From: Trichomonas vaginalis G3 | Lineage: Eukaryota > Parabasalia > Trichomonadida > Trichomonadidae | NCBI RefSeq assembly: GCF_026262505.1 | Contig: NC_067207.1 | Span: forward strand, 14,910,082 to 14,974,081 | Direction: 5' to 3' | Length of the DNA stretch: 64,000 nt | Shown here: piece after piece, positions 10,261 through 17,080 of the stretch | How the letters are laid out: the number at the start of each line of letters is the position of its first letter | How positions within the stretch are numbered: the stretch's first letter is position 1 | Notes under the pieces: generated by a model | Told to the model about the DNA's origin: nothing | Seen by the model: the letters and a program-made list of their open reading frames with translations, nothing else | Databases searched by the model: none | Program-made: the position numbers and the translations under genes

Positions 10261-10490
10261 AGTATGAATGTTATGTATTAGGTCATGAACTTTGGTTGTT
10301 GCTGTTTGATGAAACAAATGAGTTAGTTATGTCAGTCAAGAGAACAGAAAAAGGCGTCAAAGGCGCCGAGCGCAAAGCGCTATATTGTGTTAGTGAAAAC
10401 TGCACCAAGTCAATAAGATTAGGTTTGCATTATGAAGATGAGTTCGATACTGTTGAAGAAGTTTTGGATAGATATTACAAATTGCTTTAA
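10221..10490 (+). CDS. Short Maverick protein, unknown
   Basis: An 89-residue frame overlapping the end of the previous gene by 40 bases in another frame and meeting the next gene tail to tail. Contains a GC-rich palindrome (AGCGC AAA GCGCT at 10369-10381) within its coding sequence, read as part of GVKGAERKALYCV. No family recognised. Confidence 0.45.
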   Translation: MQQLTRELRAKNIKYECYVLGHELWLLLFDETNELVMSVKRTEKGVKGAERKALYCVSENCTKSIRLGLHYEDEFDTVEEVLDRYYKLL

Positions 10491-11101
10491 TTTACTAAAA
10501 CATATTTCAAGCAAAGTTTATATTCTGTTGAAAGTTTTGTATACTCGTTCGAATATTTATACTTAAACTCAACTCCTGTAGTTCCTGGTGTTTCAATGAT
10601 GCGGATGTTACCTATTTTCATGAATATTGGAGTTTGACCACAGCATTCGATTTCAGGGTCGAGATAGTCAATGACACATTGTTTCCCTGTTATTCGTGAG
10701 ATAACATTTTCAAGGTCCTCCTTTGTTAGAATTATTTGGTTCTTGCTTATAAGATTTGTCAAAAGCTCCTTATCGTCTTTGAGTAAAATTGTTTGGTATA
10801 ACTGAAGAAGGTAATGGTCTACGTTATCTGAAGGATTTGTTTGAACATTTATGTAAGGGTTGTCGTTGGCTTCTCTTGAAAGAATTTGGTCCAGTGGTGG
10901 ATACTCTAACTTAACATCTGATGTAGCGTTAGCGTTTGAAGCTGAGTTTAAATTCACGGATTTCAGTTCTGGTTCTTTTTCTTTCAAACACTCTGAACTA
11001 TAGTTCTTTATGACAATATTGTTTGTCGTTCGTGAGTCAACATTTGATGTTGGTTCAATTGGAACATTAACGGCACCAGCTAAGATGGATTTGCTTCTCA
11101 T
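10487..11101 (-). CDS. Maverick protein with C-terminal ExxCCG domain
   Basis: A 204-residue frame: low-complexity Asn/Ser/Lys N-terminal half, then a conserved C-terminal domain of about 60 residues with IDYLDPEIECCGQTPIFMKI and a Gly-rich turn. The decayed frame at 29842-30039 in element B carries the same domain (EIEPDISCCGVSYNVIDKIY), which marks it as a real conserved family. The TATAGAATAAAA stretch upstream belongs to the structural-gene promoter class. Function unknown. Confidence 0.55.
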   Translation of the reverse strand: MRSKSILAGAVNVPIEPTSNVDSRTTNNIVIKNYSSECLKEKEPELKSVNLNSASNANATSDVKLEYPPLDQILSREANDNPYINVQTNPSDNVDHYLLQLYQTILLKDDKELLTNLISKNQIILTKEDLENVISRITGKQCVIDYLDPEIECCGQTPIFMKIGNIRIIETPGTTGVEFKYKYSNEYTKLSTEYKLCLKYVLVN

Positions 11102-11126
11102 TTCATATAGAATAAAAACCTTTTAT

Positions 11127-11528
11127 ATGTATGAAATGAACAATATACTCGACAAGGGTTTGAATGTAAAGCTAACGAATGAAAATATTGTTGAATTCAC
11201 TGAGACAGGTGCTGTGTATAAAGATGTAGAACTACTGAACAAAAGAGCTAAGGGAAGAAGCAGGAACATGAACAAAGGGTGGAAGCCTATAAAAATTTAT
11301 GTCAATGATGGCTCAGGAGGTTCAAACATAAAGTATGCAGAAAGTTATAGAGTTTATGCGCTAAAAGGTGAAAAGCCTTCATTTAAGAACAGCTATTCTA
11401 ACGCATATCCTCAAAAGCTAACGGATGGGGAAGTGGATGATATGAATGACAGCAAAAATATTAACAGAAATGGCGACAGAGATGCATGGAATTTGTTTAC
11501 CATCAGTCAATTGAAGGTTAAACTTTAA
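11127..11528 (+). CDS. Maverick protein, unknown
   Basis: 133 residues from the ATG at 11127 (MYEMNNILDKG); the frame is open further upstream but overlaps the divergent gene, so the later ATG is preferred. Basic middle (KRAKGRSRNMNKGWKPIKIY) followed by a Gly/Ser turn. It meets the ATPase gene tail to tail with a four-base overlap. No family recognised; a basic structural protein is possible. Confidence 0.45.
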   Translation: MYEMNNILDKGLNVKLTNENIVEFTETGAVYKDVELLNKRAKGRSRNMNKGWKPIKIYVNDGSGGSNIKYAESYRVYALKGEKPSFKNSYSNAYPQKLTDGEVDDMNDSKNINRNGDRDAWNLFTISQLKVKL

Positions 11529-12412
11529 AACAATGTTGGTCGTTCCCATGGAATATTTTTGACTTTAATGGTATTAGTCATGATATGAATCTCAAGGTAT
11601 GAACGAGGAGAGATGAGAGACTTATATGCTTCCCAAATTTCTTCAAAAGGTAATGTTATACCTGACTGTTTCCAAATGAGTTCAATATCATAACGTGAGA
11701 AACCTTGAAAGATAACGAAGTCAGTTATGAGACGTTTTATGTTTAAAGCTAAAAACCTCCATGTTTGCATAAGTATTGCTACAGTTAAGTGGTAATGTCT
11801 GACTTTAGTTATGATGTTAGCTAATGGTGAGTCTGGTTTTGACACTAAACCTTTTCCGGCGAAGTCGTCACAAACGAGCAGAGTGTTTGAAGGATACTTT
11901 TTGAAGGGGTATTTTGAAAGTTTTGACAGAATGTAGTTTGTAAGTCGTTTCATATCGTAAACTCCTGAGTATTGACGTAAGTGGTGTTTGTCAATAATTC
12001 TTTCCATCTCCTCAGAAGTCTTTTGCATTCCTGACTGTATAAATTCAACGATGGCATAATATTTCCTCTTACGTCGAATGTAACGTTGAAGAAATTCAAT
12101 GAGTTCACTGTCTGGAACTTTAACGACAGAGGCTTGAACTTTTGACATAAATGTTTTCGCTGTTGAATCCATAGAGTCTGAAGTTGCTGATATAATGATT
12201 TGGTCATAGTAAGAGTCGTTTCCTAAACGCTCTGTTATGAGTATATGACGAATTAAATTAAATGTCTTACCTGAACCCATCTTTCCACAATAGAAATAAA
12301 CACCATTTGAACAGAACTCATAGTCCTTACTGAAAGGAAGAATGAGAGAAGAGTTAAGTTTGTCTGTAGTTTCATTCATGTCTTCATCTACGTCATGTAT
12401 TAAATGCTTCAT
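11525..12412 (-). CDS. FtsK/HerA-type packaging ATPase
   Basis: A 295-residue P-loop ATPase. Walker A is CGKMGSGKTFN at residues 42-52; the Walker B is NTLLVCDDFA near residue 180, followed by a sensor-like VAILMQTWRF. This matches the A32-like genome-packaging ATPases of Polintons, adenovirus-like and NCLDV-type viruses, which drive DNA into capsids. It lies among capsid-type genes and shares a 16-base divergent promoter with the capsid-like gene at 12429. The homologue in element B (33075-33950) aligns throughout (ERIIDKHHLRQ against QRILEKKHFRN). Confidence 0.85.
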   Translation of the reverse strand: MKHLIHDVDEDMNETTDKLNSSLILPFSKDYEFCSNGVYFYCGKMGSGKTFNLIRHILITERLGNDSYYDQIIISATSDSMDSTAKTFMSKVQASVVKVPDSELIEFLQRYIRRKRKYYAIVEFIQSGMQKTSEEMERIIDKHHLRQYSGVYDMKRLTNYILSKLSKYPFKKYPSNTLLVCDDFAGKGLVSKPDSPLANIITKVRHYHLTVAILMQTWRFLALNIKRLITDFVIFQGFSRYDIELIWKQSGITLPFEEIWEAYKSLISPRSYLEIHIMTNTIKVKNIPWERPTLF

Positions 12413-12428
12413 TTTATCTCCATTAAAA

Positions 12429-13310
12429 ATGCAAGTCAGAAATATTCAGAACATAGCACCGAGTCTAACTGACAAGAGTATAAAGATATACTATGAACAT
12501 GTTATGATGAAACCTACCAAAATTCAAGAAAGTCAGTATACTTATGAATATCCAAGACACTGGGTAGAGTATGTAGGAGGTGAGAAAGCTATTGAAATCA
12601 GACAGGTTCGAAGTATTCCAGCAGGAAGAACAATATTATTGAAGAACTTTAATGTTTTGAGATATAATGATGAAACAAAGAAGCAAGATAGTTTCCCTGT
12701 TGCTGTGTATGTGAACTTAGATACAGGAGATGACATGAAAGTTTTTAATACAAAGCTTCAAACGGTAGTGAGAGAACAACTGACTGCGGAAGGGCATCCA
12801 TTACCTTCAGAAGTTACCATAGCATATAATTTTGAAACAAATGCAATAGATTTTAAAGTCGTCTCTGCAAAGAAGTCAGGTTTTACATTTAATGAAGCAG
12901 ATGTATATTCGAATGAAAACTTCAAAGCTATTGCATGGTTAGATAATGACGATTGCTTTAAGAAAATATTTAAATACAGTGACTCAACGATGTCAATAGA
13001 TGACCTTCGTGGAATGTTACCATCGACGTTTACAGTAGAAGGTTCAGCAGGATTGCTTACAAGATTGTCAATTGGTGGTATTTGGTCTCGTGAGAACATT
13101 GTTATAAAATCCAGTATAAGTGAATTTGCTGAAGAATCTATATTATGTCTTTCAAACTACATGTATTCGCCGCCAAAGCATTATAGTATAACAAACTTTG
13201 TCAGTAAGTTTAACATAAGACTTGTCGAACCTTCTTCAATGAAAGATGTTGTGCTACCCAAAGACGGAAAGGATGGACTCATTATTGAGATGATTTTAAT
13301 AGCATATTAA
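12429..13310 (+). CDS. Putative minor capsid (penton-like) protein
   Basis: 293 residues from the ATG at 12429; the frame is open upstream but overlaps the ATPase start. Beta-rich, with YEYPRHWVEYVGGEKAIEIR near the start and NIVIKSSISEFAEESILCLS near the end. The gene at 45284-46141 in element B is a clear diverged homologue (FDYPLRWLRDPSVTKAIGFR; AIIVHASFSGAQNSFLCLA). Position next to the packaging ATPase and two small basic proteins fits the single-jelly-roll penton of Polintons, but the fold is inferred, not seen. Confidence 0.55.
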   Translation: MQVRNIQNIAPSLTDKSIKIYYEHVMMKPTKIQESQYTYEYPRHWVEYVGGEKAIEIRQVRSIPAGRTILLKNFNVLRYNDETKKQDSFPVAVYVNLDTGDDMKVFNTKLQTVVREQLTAEGHPLPSEVTIAYNFETNAIDFKVVSAKKSGFTFNEADVYSNENFKAIAWLDNDDCFKKIFKYSDSTMSIDDLRGMLPSTFTVEGSAGLLTRLSIGGIWSRENIVIKSSISEFAEESILCLSNYMYSPPKHYSITNFVSKFNIRLVEPSSMKDVVLPKDGKDGLIIEMILIAY

Positions 13311-13508
13311 ATGAGCTTGTTCTTGAAGGTCATTCATGATGAAATAACTGTTGTAGAAGATGTTAGCAATTGTTCAGATATTTTATTGAGAATAGATGAG
13401 ATAAGAAAGAAGTTTATGAATGAGAACGCTTATGTTTCATTGACTTTCTCCAGTAACGAGAACTTTTATGAGATAATATTGAAGAGAGATGATTTTAATA
13501 TGGTGTAA
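13311..13508 (+). CDS. Short Maverick protein, unknown
   Basis: A 65-residue frame that follows the capsid-like gene with no gap (stop and next ATG adjoin) and is followed in turn by the gene at 13509 in the same way. The start regions of both genes carry GATGATTTTAATA, which suggests each has its own promoter within the previous coding sequence. No family recognised. Confidence 0.45.
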   Translation: MSLFLKVIHDEITVVEDVSNCSDILLRIDEIRKKFMNENAYVSLTFSSNENFYEIILKRDDFNMV

Positions 13509-14036
13509 ATGGTAGCTTGGGCAGCTTTAGGCGCAATGGGAACAAAAGCATTAGCATTTGGAGCAAAAGCACTTGGAGCTTATGACGCAGTAAATAAAAT
13601 GAGTGGAGGTAGGGTTTCGAAGACATTAGATGCAAATAAAGGGAAGATTGGAGGCTGGGTTGCAAAGAAGTTAAGATTAAATAAAATAGGGCTCATAAAT
13701 AAAGCATCCAATTTGGTTGCGACTGAGTCAGAAAATGCTTTAGGAAAGGACGATGAGTTTGCAAAACACGTAAAAGACTTTAATGACCAGCTGAAAGGTG
13801 AAACAATGCATTTAAATAGAGTCGATGGAACTAAAGAAGATGTTTCTTCTCCACCAGTAGTTCTTCCGTATGGTCCCTATGGAATGTATGGAAACCCTTA
13901 CGAAAGACCATTTGACCCATTGACTGGTGGAAGTAACTGGTATCATTACGGACGAAGAAGAAAGACAGTCAAGTTGGAGACAGACATGAAGAAAGCAACT
14001 AAAAAGAAACCAAGGAAGAGAGTTATAAAGCAATGA
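13509..14036 (+). CDS. Small basic virion-type protein with amphipathic N-terminus
   Basis: 175 residues. The N-terminal stretch is an Ala/Gly-rich hydrophobic helix (AALGAMGTKALAFGAKALG), the middle is Pro/Tyr/Gly-rich (VVLPYGPYGMYGNPYERPFD) and the C-terminus is strongly basic (KKATKKKPRKRVIKQ). This order (membrane-active helix, flexible middle, basic tail) resembles the adenovirus pVI or core-type proteins that accompany penton genes, a comparison based on composition only. The counterparts in element B may be the short genes at 42142-42542 and 46141-46378. Confidence 0.5.
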   Translation: MVAWAALGAMGTKALAFGAKALGAYDAVNKMSGGRVSKTLDANKGKIGGWVAKKLRLNKIGLINKASNLVATESENALGKDDEFAKHVKDFNDQLKGETMHLNRVDGTKEDVSSPPVVLPYGPYGMYGNPYERPFDPLTGGSNWYHYGRRRKTVKLETDMKKATKKKPRKRVIKQ

Positions 14037-14039
14037 ATT

Positions 14040-14107
14040 CAAGTGGGTGAAAAAAAGAGGTGAAAAAAGAGGTGAGATCTCACCACTTCACCTAAATTTA
14101 TTTTTGT
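14040..14107. repeat. GGTGA/TCACC intergenic hairpin module
   Basis: GGTGAAAAAA units, then the hairpin AGGTGAGATCTCACC, then ACTTCACCTAAATTTATTTTTG. Lies between two plus-strand Maverick genes, so it is not limited to convergent gene ends. Confidence 0.8.
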
Positions 14108-14188
14108 GCTATATTTTCATACGTGTGAGGGTGGTGATATCATTTATTTTTAAGTTTATTTTTACTGAAAATTTTTATTTGGATGTAA

Positions 14189-14593
14189 ATGACGAAAACT
14201 ATTGAGATAACAAACTACAACGGTCATGAGTTCAAGAATTTGTTCTTTGTTCCTCGTGAAAATACATTCTATCAGATACGAGGGAGAAAGGGTAAAGTTA
14301 GTTTGAGCGTTTACGACAACAAACATAATGGGAGATATATAAAAGCAATAGATACAAACGGTAAGCGTGTTTCATTAGCTTTGTCAAAACTTACAGGTAT
14401 AAACTATGACAGTGATTTTGACCTATATGAAGAAGAAAGTGAGTCAGAAGATTATGAGCTGTTATGTGAAGCACAGCAATGGAAGCGCTGCAATACTTTT
14501 GTAAATGAGAACATTAGTGGGAACGTTTATTTTTTCATTAGTGAAGTCGTTAGCGAAAACGTTAGTGAGGTGAAGTGGTTGGTGGCTTTGTAA
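14189..14593 (+). CDS. Maverick protein with the domain that follows HNH in element B
   Basis: A 134-residue frame. The first 70 residues (NGHEFKNLFFVP...AIDTNGKRVSLALSKLTGI) resemble the C-terminal part of the HNH protein at 40745-41329 (KHTFEFYYYS...ARDTDGKYVRILLNKFKKLYGI). The rest is acidic (YEEESESEDYELL) and then degenerates into Val/Ser/Asn-rich repeats (SEVVSENVSEVKW). It may be a stand-alone DNA-recognition module of the kind attached to homing nucleases, an inference from the shared domain. Confidence 0.45.
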   Translation: MTKTIEITNYNGHEFKNLFFVPRENTFYQIRGRKGKVSLSVYDNKHNGRYIKAIDTNGKRVSLALSKLTGINYDSDFDLYEEESESEDYELLCEAQQWKRCNTFVNENISGNVYFFISEVVSENVSEVKWLVAL

Positions 14594-14666
14594 ATGTTTA
14601 AGGTTAAGTTAGTGTTTGTGTTTGTGTTGTAAAATATACGTTAGCGGTTTTGTAAAGTGTCAAACC

Positions 14667-14713
14667 GTTATCTTGGGTGGGGTGGAGCGTAGTGCCACCA
14701 TACCCAAGATAAC
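14667..14713. repeat. Long hairpin at the right limit of element A
   Basis: A 12-bp perfect stem (GTTATCTTGGGT with its complement at 14702-14713) encloses a second GC-rich stem (GGTGG/CCACC). It is much more GC-rich than its surroundings and sits between the last Maverick gene and the mariner fragment. It may be part of the element's terminal sequence. Confidence 0.7.
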
Positions 14714-14729
14714 CATACTAACTCGCACA

Positions 14730-15478
14730 ACCTTAATTCAGTTCAAAAAAAATCTAGAGTCCAATCTTCGAAAAAGCTCCTCTCTATATTGGGTGCGTAT
14801 CAATCCAAGAAGTTTCGCTTTTTAGTAACAGGGGACGAGTCTTGGTTTCAATATGCAACAGAAGTCAAAATCATGTGGATCCTGAAGGATGAAAATCCGC
14901 AAACATTCCCGAAGAAAAAAATTGACACACCAATGATGATGTTGTCGGTTTTTTGGGGCGTGAATGGCATCATCGCAATTGATATTCTTCAAAAACCTAA
15001 TACGATGAATGCTCAGTATCTAATTGACAATGTTCTTACTCAAATTATCAATTCTGATGAGTTTGAGAAATCCAAACAACAAAAACAAAAGTTTGCAATT
15101 CATTTTGATAATTCAAGAGTTCACAAAAGTCATAAGGTAATGAATTACTTGGTGGAAAACAATGTCAAAGTTGTTCCAAACCCAATTTATTCACCTGATA
15201 TTGCACCCTCTGACTTTTATTTATTCGGCACGCTAAAAAAGAGAGCTGAAGGACGCGAATTCGCGAGTCCAGATGATCTTGAAAATTTTGTAAGAGAGCA
15301 ATTTGAGCAATTTTCTCATGATGATTTAAAGCGTGTCTTTCAAGCCTGGATCGATCGCTGCGAACGCGTGATTGAATCCAATGGTGATTATATTTAAATA
15401 AACTTTATATATATGTAACTTGTTTATTTCTATTCGCAGTATTCAGGTTTGTGCTAAACACACCTTTGGACACCCTAT
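14730..15478 (+). mobile_element. Tvmar1-type mariner, 5'-truncated
   Basis: The right end is intact: the terminal sequence TTTGGACACCCTATA is the inverted-repeat end of a mariner, ending on the expected TA next to host ankyrin sequence. The left end, with the DNA-binding half of the transposase, is missing; recognisable mariner sequence starts near 14730. The element therefore cannot move by itself. Confidence 0.85.
14789..15397 (+). pseudogene. Mariner transposase, catalytic half
   Basis: An open frame of about 200 residues with no ATG start that holds the DD34D catalytic core: first Asp in LVTGDESWFQY, second in IHFDNSRVHKS, and the third in SPDIAPSDFYLFG exactly 34 residues after the second. 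This spacing is the mariner hallmark. The N-terminal helix-turn-helix DNA-binding domain is missing, and the codons just upstream (around 14745-14790) continue the protein in another frame, so there is at least one frameshift besides the truncation. Mariner transposases cut at TIRs and insert at TA. Confidence 0.9.
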
Positions 15479-16542
15479 ATTTAACTAGCAATGGCCCTCT
15501 GAAGGAAATTTGCGATACGAAAGGATTTTTAACTAGCAATCAAAATAACCCTCTCATTTTTTGCATGGATAGTAAGCAGTTTACTCTTCTTTTCAATAGC
15601 GGATTCAGACTTCCTAAGGGTTGTAAATTGAAAAATTATATAATCGAGGACGCTTTAACTGATAACAGATTCACAAATTGTAAATTCATTGACTTTATTG
15701 AAGATTTTGAATCACTCGATGCCCAGCATATCATTTACAAGCTAATCAGAAATTACAATGAAAAGGATGATCAAAACAAGGAACTCAATCGAATTATATT
15801 TGAAAGGATAAGACAAGCAGGGAAGATTAAGAATGGCCTATTTCCATGTGAATTTCTATGTCGTAGGACCTTTCTTTCATCATCTGAATTATTCAGTTAT
15901 CCATATTTTAAAGAGAGCTTCGATGTAATGGATGATAATGCTAAGTTCCAAATTTTCTACAATCAATTCGATTTTTCCACAAGGTGTTTGGACAAGTATG
16001 AGCATATGCTAGAGAGCGGTTTCGATTTTTCCTTTCTAAAATGTGGAGATAATCTTCGTGGATTCCTAAATTATTCAAATCTCTATTCTGTTGCGGAGTA
16101 TAAGAAATTTACTGAATTCTTCATCAGAGTTGGTTTTAATATCAATCAAAAGGATAGTAATGGTGAAACTCTACTATTTCATACTGAAAATCCAAATGCA
16201 ATACAAGCACTCCTTGAGTTCGGAATTGATCCAAATATTCAAAATGATGAAGGTGAATGTATTCTCAATTCTTATTATAGTTTGAAAAAATTGTACTTAG
16301 TGAAGCTACTACTTGATTATGGAGCAGATCCAAATAAAAAATCAAAAGAAGGAATGACACCTCTTGCCACGGCTATAATGTCGAATTTACCAAATATTGC
16401 AATTTACTTAATACAACATGGCGCAAAAATAAGTGAATTTCCTGGCGGTAGTGAAAGCTGCCTTCAGCATGCAAAAAATCTAGTTACTCCAAATTTAAAT
16501 GTTAAAAAAGAATTAATAGATTTGATATCTTTAAATCTATAG
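15479..16542 (+). pseudogene. Ankyrin-repeat protein, 5' end lost at the mariner insertion
   Basis: The frame is open from the mariner end to a TAG at 16542, and the first in-frame ATG is at 15565, which begins MDSKQFTLLF. The upstream in-frame peptide (TSNGPLKEICDTKGFL) looks like part of the protein, so the original start was lost when the mariner inserted. The N-terminal 200 residues are the helical DUF3447-type region common before trichomonad ankyrin repeats. About four ankyrin repeats follow: GFNINQKDSNGETLLFHTEN, GIDPNIQNDEGECILNSYY, GADPNKKSKEGMTPLATAI and a last one near HGAKISEF. Such proteins form one of the largest families in T. vaginalis; individual functions are unknown. Expression from the internal ATG is possible. 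Confidence 0.8.
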
Positions 16543-17080
16543 ACATGAATTTGTAGATAATTATTAACTTCCTTTATGTTTAAAAAAATTTACGTCTCGG
16601 GTCACATAAAAAAGGATTTATTAAACTCTAACACAAATTTTCAGCATTCACTTTTTTTATTGCGAGTAGAATGTGTTTTTGTATATTCACTTCTATTTGT
16701 GCATCATTTGCTATCTCAATTAAGTTGAGTCAGTAATCGTCATATTCTGATTCATTTGTATTGTTTTTTTCTCATAATTTCTGTTCAATTTTCTTTTTGA
16801 TGAGATCCTTTGTAAATTCAAATTCATATAGAAAGATATGGCATGACAAGTGAAAGTGATATTAGAATTCATAGTCCCTTTAGCAACTTTAATTGTTAAA
16901 ATATCAGAAGATCATGATTGCTTTACACTAATAACATGTTAGATATAAATAAAAAAATTACAGTCAAAATTTCAAAAACTTTTTGATTTATAAAAAAAAT
17001 TCACATTAAAAGAAAAAGAATATAAAAAATATATATCAAATATAAAAAGAAAATAGAATAGAATAACAAATATAAGTAAG
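16543..17080. other. AT-rich intergenic stretch between convergent genes
   Basis: Lies between the ankyrin gene and CCDC39, which converge here. Very AT-rich with A and T runs; no frame, hairpin or repeat stands out. Confidence 0.6.

Larger units (their letters stand above)
1..14666. mobile_element. Maverick/Polinton element A, right-hand part
   Basis: A block of about 14.6 kb whose gene content is that of a Maverick (Polinton): B-family DNA polymerase, integrase with a chromo-like tail, FtsK/A32-type packaging ATPase, capsid-like and tail-fibre-like proteins, and KilA-N proteins. The left end is outside the window. On the right no terminal inverted repeat like that of element B is seen; the element gives way near 14.67 kb to a long hairpin and then a mariner fragment, so the boundary is approximate. 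No major capsid gene is visible in the part shown. It is a fossil: most frames are open, but the polymerase and tail-fibre genes are broken (a few breaks). Several genes have diverged homologues in element B, so the two belong to different subfamilies. Confidence 0.85.

Noticed and set aside
11127-11528. Adenovirus-type cysteine protease expected in Polintons
   Set aside because: No His...Asp/Glu...Cys arrangement is visible in this or any other frame of either element, so the protease is not called.
16543-17080. Possible short genes in the spacer
   Set aside because: Only AT-rich frames without domains or initiator.
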